Part shown: positions 17,298-24,914 of the stretch, in pieces | How positions within the stretch are numbered: the first letter of the stretch is position 1 | Layout of the letters: the number at the start of each line of letters is the position of its first letter | Assembly: GCF_016703145.1 (NCBI RefSeq) | Contig: NZ_JADJCO010000005.1 | Coordinates: 1,240,001 to 1,304,000 of the forward strand | Reading direction: 5' to 3' | Length of the DNA stretch: 64,000 nucleotides | From: Ottowia sp. | Lineage (GTDB): Bacteria; Pseudomonadota; Gammaproteobacteria; Burkholderiales; Burkholderiaceae_C | Translations under genes and position numbers: made by a program | Notes under the pieces: model-generated | What the model saw: the letters and a program-made list of their open reading frames with translations, nothing else | Databases searched by the model: none | Told to the model about the DNA's origin: nothing

Positions 17298-18140
17298 CAG
17301 CGCATCCCATTCGGGCTTGCCGACCAGCCGCTGGCGCTCGGCGAAGGGCGCCACCAGCCCGCTGGCTTCCTGCACTTCCTTTTCATCGCGCAGCACCGTC
17401 AATGCTTTCTGCATGCCCGCCACGGCGCCCTGCAGCGCGGCATTGGCGTACAGCACGATGCCGTAGCCCAGCTCGCCCAGCTCCGTCGCGTTGAAGATCG
17501 GCGTGCGGCCACCGATCACCATGTTCATCAACTGGGGCTTGGGCAGGCGCCGGGGCAGCGCGCGGATCTCCTCGGCGGTGGTCACGGCCTCGACGAAGAG
17601 GATGTCGGCGCCGGCCTCGGCGAACTTCTGCGCGCGCTCGACGGCGGCCTCGAAGCCGTGCGTGGCGGCGGCGTCGGTGCGGGCCATGATCAGCAGGTCG
17701 GCGTCGCGGCGCGCATCGACGGCCGCCTTGATCTTGCTGACCGCTTCTTCGGTGGAGATCACTTCCTTGCCCGAGAAATGACCGCAGCGTTTGGGCGCGA
17801 CCTGGTCCTCGAGCTGGATGCAGTCGGCGCCGGCGCGCTCCAGCGTGCGCACGGTGTGATGGACGTTCAGCGCGTTGCCGAAGCCGGTGTCGGCATCGAC
17901 GATCAGCGGCAGCGCGACGGCATCGCGGATGCGCGCCGTGTGGTCGGCGATCTCGGCCAGGCCCATGAAGCCCTGGTCCGGCATGCCGAACCACATGTTG
18001 GTGACGCCCGCGCCGGTGATATAGATCGCCTCGAAGCCCAGGTCTTCGATGACCTTGGCCGAGAGCGCGTTGAACGCGCCGGGCACAAGGACGCCGCGCC
18101 TGGCTTCGGCCAAGGCCTTGAGTTGCTGTCGGGTGTTCAT
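17280..18140 (-). CDS. Isocitrate lyase/PEP mutase-family enzyme (methylisocitrate- or dimethylmalate-lyase-like)
   Basis: 286-aa TIM-barrel lyase of the ICL/PEPM superfamily. VDADTGFGN (about 82) gives Mg2+ ligands, LEDQVAPKRCGH (about 113) has the lyase loop with the catalytic Cys, and MARTDA is conserved. The KRCGH loop identifies a C-C lyase rather than a phosphonomutase. Its sequence is closer to the 2,3-dimethylmalate-lyase/oxaloacetate-decarboxylase branch than to E. coli PrpB. As the last gene of the operon, with AcnD and PrpF upstream, it could cleave a (methyl)isocitrate-like product to pyruvate or glyoxylate plus succinate. The substrate is an inference. The ATG at 18140 lies 9 bp after the preceding TctC gene. 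Confidence 0.85.
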   Translation of the reverse strand: MNTRQQLKALAEARRGVLVPGAFNALSAKVIEDLGFEAIYITGAGVTNMWFGMPDQGFMGLAEIADHTARIRDAVALPLIVDADTGFGNALNVHHTVRTLERAGADCIQLEDQVAPKRCGHFSGKEVISTEEAVSKIKAAVDARRDADLLIMARTDAAATHGFEAAVERAQKFAEAGADILFVEAVTTAEEIRALPRRLPKPQLMNMVIGGRTPIFNATELGELGYGIVLYANAALQGAVAGMQKALTVLRDEKEVQEASGLVAPFAERQRLVGKPEWDALEKRYT

Positions 18141-18149
18141 GGCACGGCT

Positions 18150-19127
18150 TCAGTCCAGCGAGATGTTGGCCTTCTTGATCACCGGCGCCCACTTGGCGCG
18201 CTCCTGGCTGATGAACTGGCCATACGCCTCGGGCGTGCCACCGGCGACGATGCCGCCGGTGCCTTCGATCATCTGGCGGATGTCGGGCTGCTTGAGCGCC
18301 TCGTTGACGGCGCTGTTGAGCCGCGCGACGACGGCGTCGGGCGTGCTGGCGGGCGCGATCATGCCCAGCCAGTTGTACGACTCGAAACCCTTGATGCCCG
18401 CTTCCTGAAGCGTGGGCACGTCGGGCAGCACCTTCACGCGCTGCTTGCTGGAGACGGCCAGCGCCTTGATCTTGCCGGCCTGGATGGACGGCAGCGCCGC
18501 GTAGCCCATCTCGAACATGAACGCCAGGTGCCCGCCCAGCAGGTCGGTGGCCGCCAGCGAGCCGCCCTTGTAGGGCACGTGGACCATCTTGGTGCCGGTA
18601 TCGAAGGCCAGCAGCTCGCCCGACAAGTGGTGCGCGCCGCCCACGCCCGAGGAGCCGTAGGTGAGCTTGCCCGGGTTGGCGCGGGCATGGTCCACCAGTT
18701 CCTTGACGTTCTTGAAGCTCTGGTTCGGCGCGATGGTGAGGAACAGCGGCGCCTCCTCGATGAGGATGATGGGCTTGAACGCCGTCTGGGCGTCGTAGGG
18801 CATCTTCTTCATCAGCATGGGGTTGGTGACCAGCGGGGCCGGGGAGCCGAAGCCGAAGGTGTGGCCGTCGGCGGCCTTGGCGATCAGGTCCGTGCCGGTG
18901 ACGCCGCCGGCGCCGCCGCGGTTGTCCACGATGACGGGCTGGCCCAGCACCTTGCCCAGCGCATCGGCGATCTTGCGCGCGCGCGTGTCGGCGAAGCCGC
19001 CCGCCGCGTAGGGCACGATGAGCTTGACGGTCTTGCTGGGCCAGGCCTCCTGCGCATGCGCGGGCAGGCTGGGGACCAGGGCGGCCAGGGCGGCGCAGGC
19101 GAGCAGGGTACGGCGGGCGGTGTTCAT
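18150..19127 (-). CDS. Bug/TctC-family tripartite tricarboxylate transporter substrate-binding protein (operon copy 3)
   Basis: Periplasmic solute receptor of 325 aa. The signal peptide MNTARRTLLACAALAALVPS ends near PAHAQ. Bug hallmarks: WPSKTVKLIVPYAAGG at the mature N-terminus, VHVPYKGG in the ligand-binding loop and the LPDVPTLQEAG hinge. These proteins typically bind carboxylates. GGAG precedes the ATG at 19127. It lies between prpF and the lyase gene. No TctA or TctB membrane subunits are present in the window. Confidence 0.92.
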   Translation of the reverse strand: MNTARRTLLACAALAALVPSLPAHAQEAWPSKTVKLIVPYAAGGFADTRARKIADALGKVLGQPVIVDNRGGAGGVTGTDLIAKAADGHTFGFGSPAPLVTNPMLMKKMPYDAQTAFKPIILIEEAPLFLTIAPNQSFKNVKELVDHARANPGKLTYGSSGVGGAHHLSGELLAFDTGTKMVHVPYKGGSLAATDLLGGHLAFMFEMGYAALPSIQAGKIKALAVSSKQRVKVLPDVPTLQEAGIKGFESYNWLGMIAPASTPDAVVARLNSAVNEALKQPDIRQMIEGTGGIVAGGTPEAYGQFISQERAKWAPVIKKANISLD

Positions 19128-19182
19128 CGGTGAAAGTCTCCTGTTGGTGTAAGGGGGTGCCAAGCAGGCACTGTGCCACAGG

Positions 19183-20376
19183 TCAGGCCGCCAGCACCTC
19201 GCCCGGCACGCGCACCCAGCCTTCCATGAGGATGCGCGCGCTGCGGCTCATCAGGGCCTTGGTCACCCGCCACTGACCATCAGCCAGCCGGGCCTCTGCG
19301 CCCACGCGCAGGGTACCCGAGGGGTGGCCGAAGCGCACGGCCTGGCGCTCGCCACCGCCCGCCGCCAGGTTGACCAGCGTGCCGGGAACGGCCGCCGCCG
19401 TGCCGATGGCCACCGCGGCCGTGCCCATCATCGCGTGGTGCAGCTGGCCCATCGACAGCGCGCGCACCAGCAGGTCGATGTCGGCCGCGCGGACGGCCTT
19501 GCCGCTGGAGGCCACGTAGTCCCGCGGCGGCGCGACGAAGGCGATCTTGGGCGTGTGCTGGCGCGCGGCGGCTTCGGCCGCGTCGCGGATCAGGCCCATG
19601 CGCACGGCGCCGTGGGCGCGGATGGACTCGAAGCGTGCCAGCGCGGCCGGATCGCCGTTGATCGCGCCTTGCAGCTCGCAACCGGTGTAGCCCAGGTCCT
19701 GGGCGTTCAGAAAAATGGTGGAGATGCCCGCGTTGATCAGCGTGGCCTGGAACGTGCCGACGCCCGGAACGTGAAGGTCATCCACCACATTGCCGGTCGG
19801 GAACATTGCCCCGCCCTCCTCGCCCGCGTCGGCCGGATCGAGGAACTCCAACTGCACCTCAGCGGCCGGAAAGGTCACGCCGTCCAGCTCGAAGTCGCCC
19901 GTCTCCTGCACCTGCCCGTCGGTGATCGGCACATGGGCCACGATGGTCTTGCCGATGTTGGCCTGCCAGATGCGCACGGTGGCGCTGCCGTTTCGCGGCA
20001 TCCGCGCGGGGTCGATCAGGCCCATGTGGATGGCGCACGGTCCGACGGCGGCCGAGAGGTTGCCGCAGTTGCCGCTCCAGTCCACGACGGGCTGGTCGAT
20101 GGAGACCTGCCCGAACAGGTAGTCCACGTCGTGCCCTGGCCGCGTGCTGCGCGCGAGGATCACGGCCTTGCTGGTGCTGGAAGAGGCGTTGCCCAGCCCG
20201 TCGATCTGCTTGCCATACGGATCGGGGCTGCCCAGCACGCGCAGCAGGAGGGTGTCGCGCACGGCGCCGGGCTGCTGCGCAGCCTCGGGCAGGTCTTCGC
20301 GTTTGAAGAACACGCCCTTGCTGGTGCCGCCGCGCAGGTAGGTGGCGGGGATCTTGATTTGCGGGTGATGCGTCAT
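19183..20376 (-). CDS. prpF: 2-Methylaconitate cis-trans isomerase PrpF
   Basis: 397-aa isomerase of the diaminopimelate-epimerase-like fold. With AcnD it converts 2-methylcitrate to 2-methylisocitrate by isomerising 2-methyl-trans-aconitate; relatives also isomerise aconitate. Marks: YLRGGTSKGVFF at the N-terminus, DWSGNCGNLSAA with the catalytic Cys, and GHPSGTL near the C-terminus. The start codon overlaps the DUF559 stop (ATGA). Its ribosome-binding site GGGGAGA lies at the edge of the DUF559 cassette's terminal repeat, so translation has survived, and may depend on, that insertion. Confidence 0.93.
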   Translation of the reverse strand: MTHHPQIKIPATYLRGGTSKGVFFKREDLPEAAQQPGAVRDTLLLRVLGSPDPYGKQIDGLGNASSSTSKAVILARSTRPGHDVDYLFGQVSIDQPVVDWSGNCGNLSAAVGPCAIHMGLIDPARMPRNGSATVRIWQANIGKTIVAHVPITDGQVQETGDFELDGVTFPAAEVQLEFLDPADAGEEGGAMFPTGNVVDDLHVPGVGTFQATLINAGISTIFLNAQDLGYTGCELQGAINGDPAALARFESIRAHGAVRMGLIRDAAEAAARQHTPKIAFVAPPRDYVASSGKAVRAADIDLLVRALSMGQLHHAMMGTAAVAIGTAAAVPGTLVNLAAGGGERQAVRFGHPSGTLRVGAEARLADGQWRVTKALMSRSARILMEGWVRVPGEVLAA

Positions 20377-20756
20377 GGTCTATCTCCCCTCTCCCCTTGC
20401 GGGAGAGGGGCCGGGGGAGAGGGGGCGGCCGCAGGCAAGGCGGCCCAGATGGCTTCCAGCACGCCATTCGTGCGCAGCAAGATGTCGTCGTTCCAGAAGC
20501 GCAGCACGGTGAAGCCCTGGCGGCGCAGCCAGGCGTCGCGCACCGCATCGTGCGGCGAGTCGGCGTGCTGGCCGCCATCCGCCTCGACGACCAGGCGCGC
20601 GCCGAAGTGCACGAAGTCGACGATGTAGGGACCGATCGGCTGCTGGCGACGGAATTTCTGACCGTCCAGGCGATGGGCGCGCAGGTGCTTCCACAGCCGC
20701 TGCTCGGCGTCGGTCATGTTCTGACGCAAGGCTTTGGTGAATTCGCGCGGGTGCAT
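20373..20756 (-). CDS. DUF559 (Vsr/restriction-endonuclease-like) protein on a small cassette
   Basis: 127 aa from the ATG at 20756 (GGAGAGGGG upstream); an in-frame ATG at 20813 would add 19 residues. The fold resembles very-short-patch-repair and PD-(D/E)XK nucleases: QQPIGPYIVDFV, then LVVEADGGQH with acidic residues, and GFTVLRFWNDDIL. Its activity is not established. It interrupts the acnD-prpF pair. Both flanks carry the low-complexity sequence that translates as SPLSPCGRG or SPPAPLPQGERG, which in my experience often accompanies DUF559 genes. The stop overlaps the prpF start by 4 bp. Confidence 0.85.
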   Translation of the reverse strand: MHPREFTKALRQNMTDAEQRLWKHLRAHRLDGQKFRRQQPIGPYIVDFVHFGARLVVEADGGQHADSPHDAVRDAWLRRQGFTVLRFWNDDILLRTNGVLEAIWAALPAAAPSPPAPLPQGERGDRP

Positions 20757-20798
20757 ACCCCTCTCCCCAACCCCTCTCCCGCAAGGGGAGAGGGGAGA
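20383..20798. mobile_element. DUF559 cassette bounded by 28-bp terminal inverted repeats
   Basis: 20383-20410 and 20771-20798 are perfect inverted repeats of 28 bp (C/T-rich arm beginning TCTCCCCTCT). Just outside lies an 11-bp direct repeat TGCGTCATGGT (20369-20379 and 20806-20816), the complement of ACC-ATG-ACGCA, which is the prpF start region. A 416-bp unit with inverted ends, one nuclease-like gene and a duplicated target is the anatomy of an insertion. No known transposase is encoded. Confidence 0.7.
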
Positions 20799-20820
20799 AA
20801 TCAGGTGCGTCATGGTTTTT

Positions 20821-20870
20821 GCTTCTATATTGATAGCTGCCGGCGATTTATCCACGCTGGCTTGGTGCCG
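20821..20870 (+). repeat. Dispersed Comamonadaceae-type repeat at the acnD 3' end
   Basis: GCTTCTATATTGATAGCTGC followed by CGGCGATTTATCCACGCTGG. The last codons and stop of acnD (APSQRG-stop) are read from this repeat on the other strand. Confidence 0.6.
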
Positions 20871-23469
20871 ATTTGGCCAGGAAATCCTGCGCGAAGCGCT
20901 GCAGCACGCCGCCGGCCTCGTAGATCGAGGCTTCCTCGGCCGTGTCCAGGCGGCAGGTCACGGGAACCTGCACGGTCTCGCCGTTCCGGCGCCGGACGAC
21001 CAGCGTGAGGTCGGCACGTGGGGTGCGTTCGCCGGCCACGTCGTAGGTCTCGGTGCCGTCCAGGCCCAGCGTGAGGCGGTTGATGCCCGGCTTGAACTCC
21101 AGCGGCAGCACGCCCATGCCGATCAGGTTGGTGCGGTGGATGCGCTCGAAGCCTTCGGCCACCACCGTCTCCACCCCGGCCAGGCGCACGCCCTTGGCGG
21201 CCCAGTCGCGGCTGGAGCCCTGGCCGTAGTCGGCGCCCGCGACGACGATCAGCGGCTGGCGGCGATTCAGGTAGGTCTCGATGGCCTCCCACATGCGCAT
21301 CACCTTTCCCTCCGGCTCGACGCGCGCCAGCGAGCCTTTTTGCCCCGCCATCTCGTTGACGAGCTGCGGGTTGGCAAACGTCGCGCGCAGGGCCGTCAGG
21401 TGGTCGCCGCGGTGGGTGGCGTAGGAGTTGAAGTCCTCCTCGGGCAGGCCCATCCTGGCCAGGTACTCGCCGGCCGCGCTGTCCGCCAGGATGGCGTTGG
21501 AGGGCGAGAGGTGGTCGGTCGTGATGTTGTCGGGCAGCAGCGCCAGCGGGCGCATGCCAGTCAGCGTGCGCGGGAAGGCGGCCAGCGCGCCCACGCCTTC
21601 CGTGTCCCAGTAGGGCGGGCGGCGGATGTAGGTGGACTGGGGGCGCCAGTCGTACTGCGGGCTCACGCGCTCGCCGTTGGCCGGGCGAATGGCGAACATG
21701 GGTTCGTACACGGCGCGGAACTGCTCGGGCTTGACGGCCCGGGCGACGATGGTGTCGATTTCCTCGTCGCTGGGCCAGATGTCCTTCAGGCGGATGTCCT
21801 GGCCATCGACGACGGCCAGCACGTCCTGCTCGATGTCGAAGCGCACCGTGCCCGCGATGGCGTAGGCCACCACCAGCGGCGGCGAGGCCAGGAACGCCTG
21901 CCTGGCATGGGGGTGGATGCGCCCGTCGAAGTTGCGGTTGCCCGAGAGCACGGCGGTGGCGTAGAGGTCGCGGTCGATGATCTCCTGCTGGATCTTCGGA
22001 TCGAGCGCGCCGCTCATGCCGTTGCAGGTGGTGCAGGCGAAGGCGACGATGCCGAAGCCCAGCTTTTCCAGATCGCCCAGCAGGCCCGCTTCCTTCAGAT
22101 ACAGCTCAACCGCTCTCGAGCCGGGCGCCAGCGAGGTCTTGACCCACGGCTTGCGCGCGAGGCCCAGCCGGTTGGCATGGCGCGCCAGCAGCGCGGCGGC
22201 GATCACGTTGCGCGGGTTGCTGGTGTTGGTGCAGCTCGTGATGGCGGCGATGATCACGGCGCCATCGGGCATCAGGCCCTGAGCCTCTTCGTCCTTGCCG
22301 GCGGCCAGCTTGGCCGCGTCGGCGATGCCGCGCTCCTGCAGGGCCGACACGGGCAGGCGGCGGTGCGGGTTCGACGGGCCGGCCATGTTGCGCACCACGC
22401 GGGAAAGATCGAACGCCAGCACGCGCTCGTACTGCGCGGTTTGCAGACTGCTCGCCCAGAAACCGGCTTCCTTGGCGTAGGTCTCCACCAGCCTGACCTG
22501 TTCGGGGCTGCGGTCGGTCAGCCTGAGGTAGTCGATGGTCTGCGGGTCGATGTAGAACAGCGCGGCCGTGGCGCCGTACTCGGGGCACATGTTCGAGATG
22601 GTCGCCCTGTCTCCGATCGAGAGGCTGTCCGCGCCCTCGCCGAAGAATTCGACGTAGGCGCCCACCACCTTTTCGCGGCGCAGGAACTCGGTCAACGCCA
22701 GCGCGATGTCGGTCGCGGTGATGCCGGGCTGGCGCTTGCCGGTGAGCCGCACGCCCACTGTTGTTGGCAGGCGCATCCACGACGCGCGGCCCAGCATCAC
22801 GTTCTCGGCCTCCAGCCCACCCACGCCGACGGCGATCACGCCCAACGCATCGACGTGCGGCGTGTGGCTGTCGGTGCCCACGCACGTGTCGGGGAAGGCC
22901 AGGCCATCCTGCACGCAGACCACGGGCGACATCTTTTCCAGGTTGATCTGGTGCATGATCCCGTTGCCCGCGGGGATCACCTGCATGTTGGCGAAGGCCT
23001 TCTTCGTCCACTCGATGAAGTGGAAGCGGTCCTCGTTGCGGCGGTCCTCGATGGCGCGGTTCTTGGCGAAGGCATCCGGGTCATCGCCGCCGCACTCCAC
23101 GGCCAGCGAATGGTCCACGATGAGCTGCACCGGCACGACCGGGTTCACCGCCGCCGGGTCGCCGCCGGCCGACGCAATCGCATCGCGCAGGCCAGCCAGG
23201 TCCACCAGCGCGGTCTGGCCGAGGATGTCGTGGCAGACCACGCGCACCGGAAACCAGGGGAAATCGCGGTCGCGGCGGCGCTCGATGATCTGCCACAGGC
23301 ATTCGTCGAGGATCGCGGGATCGCAGCGGCGCACCAGGTTCTCGGCATGCACGCGCGCGGTGTAGGGCAGCGCGTCCCAGGCGCCGGGGCGCAGCGCATC
23401 GACGGCCGCGCGGGCGTCGATGTAGTCCAGCGCGGTGCCGGGCAGGCGTTTTCCGTAGCGTAAGTTCAT
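20848..23469 (-). CDS. acnD: Fe/S-dependent 2-methylisocitrate dehydratase AcnD
   Basis: 873-aa aconitase-superfamily dehydratase. The N-terminus RLPGTALDYIDARAAVDAL and the pairing with prpF are typical of AcnD, which dehydrates 2-methylcitrate to 2-methyl-trans-aconitate and also accepts citrate. [4Fe-4S] cysteines lie in TSCTNTSNP and CTTCNGMSG. The C-terminal swivel domain has GADYGQGSSRDWAAKG. The ATG at 23469 matches family length but has a weak ribosome-binding site. The frame stays open to an ATG at 23628 that overlaps the CitE stop as TGATG, which would add 53 residues. The C-terminus and stop lie in a dispersed repeat. No methylcitrate synthase gene is nearby. Confidence 0.93.
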   Translation of the reverse strand: MNLRYGKRLPGTALDYIDARAAVDALRPGAWDALPYTARVHAENLVRRCDPAILDECLWQIIERRRDRDFPWFPVRVVCHDILGQTALVDLAGLRDAIASAGGDPAAVNPVVPVQLIVDHSLAVECGGDDPDAFAKNRAIEDRRNEDRFHFIEWTKKAFANMQVIPAGNGIMHQINLEKMSPVVCVQDGLAFPDTCVGTDSHTPHVDALGVIAVGVGGLEAENVMLGRASWMRLPTTVGVRLTGKRQPGITATDIALALTEFLRREKVVGAYVEFFGEGADSLSIGDRATISNMCPEYGATAALFYIDPQTIDYLRLTDRSPEQVRLVETYAKEAGFWASSLQTAQYERVLAFDLSRVVRNMAGPSNPHRRLPVSALQERGIADAAKLAAGKDEEAQGLMPDGAVIIAAITSCTNTSNPRNVIAAALLARHANRLGLARKPWVKTSLAPGSRAVELYLKEAGLLGDLEKLGFGIVAFACTTCNGMSGALDPKIQQEIIDRDLYATAVLSGNRNFDGRIHPHARQAFLASPPLVVAYAIAGTVRFDIEQDVLAVVDGQDIRLKDIWPSDEEIDTIVARAVKPEQFRAVYEPMFAIRPANGERVSPQYDWRPQSTYIRRPPYWDTEGVGALAAFPRTLTGMRPLALLPDNITTDHLSPSNAILADSAAGEYLARMGLPEEDFNSYATHRGDHLTALRATFANPQLVNEMAGQKGSLARVEPEGKVMRMWEAIETYLNRRQPLIVVAGADYGQGSSRDWAAKGVRLAGVETVVAEGFERIHRTNLIGMGVLPLEFKPGINRLTLGLDGTETYDVAGERTPRADLTLVVRRRNGETVQVPVTCRLDTAEEASIYEAGGVLQRFAQDFLAKSAPSQRG

Positions 23470-23627
23470 GGGGCGAAAGAGGCCTTCAGCCGCGCCCCCG
23501 ATGGGCACGAAGCGCAGATCCTCGGGGCCGGTGTCGCGGGCGCTGGGCCGGATGATCTTATTGTCGATGCGCTGGTCGATCACGTGCGCGCCCCGCAAGC
23601 GCGTCGCGGCGCCAGCGCCGTGCGGCA

Positions 23628-24503
23628 TCAGGCCAACGCTCGCCCGCCTCGCTGCCGCGCCCAGGCATCGCGCGCCAGCGTCTGCTCGGCCAGGCGCAGC
23701 ACCGGCGCATCGACCATGCGGCCATCGAGCACGCACACGCCGCCCTGCGCGTCCTGCATGGCCCGCAGCACGGCGCGCGCGCGCTCGACGCTCTGCGCGT
23801 CGGGCGCGAAGACGCCATGCACGGCGGCCACCTGCGCGGGGTGGATGCACAGCTTGGCGCCAAAGCCCAGGCGCAGCGCCCGCTGGGTGTCGGCGGCGGT
23901 GTGCTGCATTTCCTGCGTATCGACGGTCACGCCATCCACGGGCGCGGCCAGCCCGGCGCGGCGCGAGGCGAACACCAGGGCCGTGCGCACGGGCAGCAGT
24001 TCGTCCTCCCGCGGCCCGCAGCGCAGGCCCGTGTCCACCTGGAAGTCCAGGTGCCCGAAGGCCAGCCGCGCCACCTGCGGCGCGCGGGCCAGCGCGTCCA
24101 CGGCGTCCAGCCCGGCCAGCGACTCCACCAGCGGCAGCAGCGCGCAGGCCGGGCCGGCGGCGCACGCCACCCGCGCCAGCACCTGGGGATCCTCGGCCTT
24201 GGACACCACGGCGCCGCACGCGCCCCGCGCCACCAGGCGCGCCAGCGCGGCCACGTCGTCGTCGAACCAGGGCGTGCCGAAGGCGTTGATGCGCACCAGC
24301 AGGCGGGCGCGCTGCGCCGGCGACAGGTGCGTGCCGGCCTGCTCCAGCGCCTGGCGCGCCGCCGGCTTGTCGGCCGGAGCCACGGCGTCCTCCCAGTCGG
24401 CGATGACCATGTCCGCCCCGCTGGCCAGCGCCTTGGCCAGCCGCTCGGGCCGGCTGGCCGGGACGAAGAGGAAGGAGCAGGCGTTGCGCACGAGTTCGGT
24501 CAT
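23628..24503 (-). CDS. HpcH/HpaI aldolase / CitE-family lyase, probable citramalyl-CoA lyase
   Basis: 291-aa TIM-barrel lyase of the CitE family. FLFVPASRPERLAKAL at the N-terminus, VIADWEDAVAP with the conserved Asp/Glu, PLVESLAGLDAV with the metal-binding Glu, and FGAKLCIHPAQV at the C-terminus are all present. Single-chain CitE relatives cleave malyl-CoA, citramalyl-CoA or HMG-CoA. Beside a class III CoA-transferase and a MaoC hydratase, the best guess is Ccl: (S)-citramalyl-CoA to acetyl-CoA plus pyruvate, the final step of itaconate degradation. The start lies 18 bp after the VOC gene; the stop overlaps an alternative acnD start. Confidence 0.85.
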   Translation of the reverse strand: MTELVRNACSFLFVPASRPERLAKALASGADMVIADWEDAVAPADKPAARQALEQAGTHLSPAQRARLLVRINAFGTPWFDDDVAALARLVARGACGAVVSKAEDPQVLARVACAAGPACALLPLVESLAGLDAVDALARAPQVARLAFGHLDFQVDTGLRCGPREDELLPVRTALVFASRRAGLAAPVDGVTVDTQEMQHTAADTQRALRLGFGAKLCIHPAQVAAVHGVFAPDAQSVERARAVLRAMQDAQGGVCVLDGRMVDAPVLRLAEQTLARDAWARQRGGRALA

Positions 24504-24521
24504 GGCGGTGGTCCGAAAAAA

Positions 24522-24908
24522 TCAGGCGTACTCGGAAATCTCGATCAGGTTGCGGTCCGGGTCGCGCACGTAGAGCGATCGGATCGGCCCGCGCGCGCCG
24601 GTGCGCTGCACCGGGCCGCATTCGATGGCGATGCCGTGCTCGGCCAGGCGCCGCTCCACCTGATCGAGCGGCACGGCGGCGATGAAGCACAGATCCAGCG
24701 CGCCCGGCGTGGGGTGCAGGGCCTTGGGCTCGAACTCGCGCCCCTTCAGGTGCAGGTTGATCTTCTGGCCGTTCCAGACGAAAGCCTGGCGGCCCTCGCC
24801 GAAGGTCTGCAGCGCCATGCCCAGCACGGTGCAATAGAAGTGCACGCAGGCCGCCTCGTCGGCCGTGGTGAGGACGAGGTGGTCCAGGCGGTCGATCAGG
24901 CAGGCCAC
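24522..24908 (-). CDS. VOC (glyoxalase/extradiol dioxygenase fold) protein
   Basis: 128 aa from a GTG 6 bp after the preceding TctC stop. Two beta-alpha-beta-beta-beta modules: LDHLVLTTADEAACVHFYCT with the first metal His, INLHLKGREF with the second, and VRDPDRNLIEISEY with the terminal Glu. In P. aeruginosa a comparable VOC gene lies in the itaconate cluster (PA0880). It may act on a CoA ester epimer or lactone, but the reaction is not assigned. Confidence 0.85.
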   Translation of the reverse strand: MACLIDRLDHLVLTTADEAACVHFYCTVLGMALQTFGEGRQAFVWNGQKINLHLKGREFEPKALHPTPGALDLCFIAAVPLDQVERRLAEHGIAIECGPVQRTGARGPIRSLYVRDPDRNLIEISEYA

Positions 24909-24914
24909 GGGCGC

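Noticed and set aside
17280..18140. Calling the lyase PrpB
   Set aside because: It has the KRCGH lyase loop, but much of the rest is unlike E. coli PrpB and methylcitrate synthase is missing, so only the family is assigned.
20734..23463. A 909-aa open frame opposite acnD
   Set aside because: Antisense shadow rich in His, Arg and Gly with no domain. AcnD on the other strand is unmistakable. The same holds for the other long plus-strand frames across 17-45 kb.
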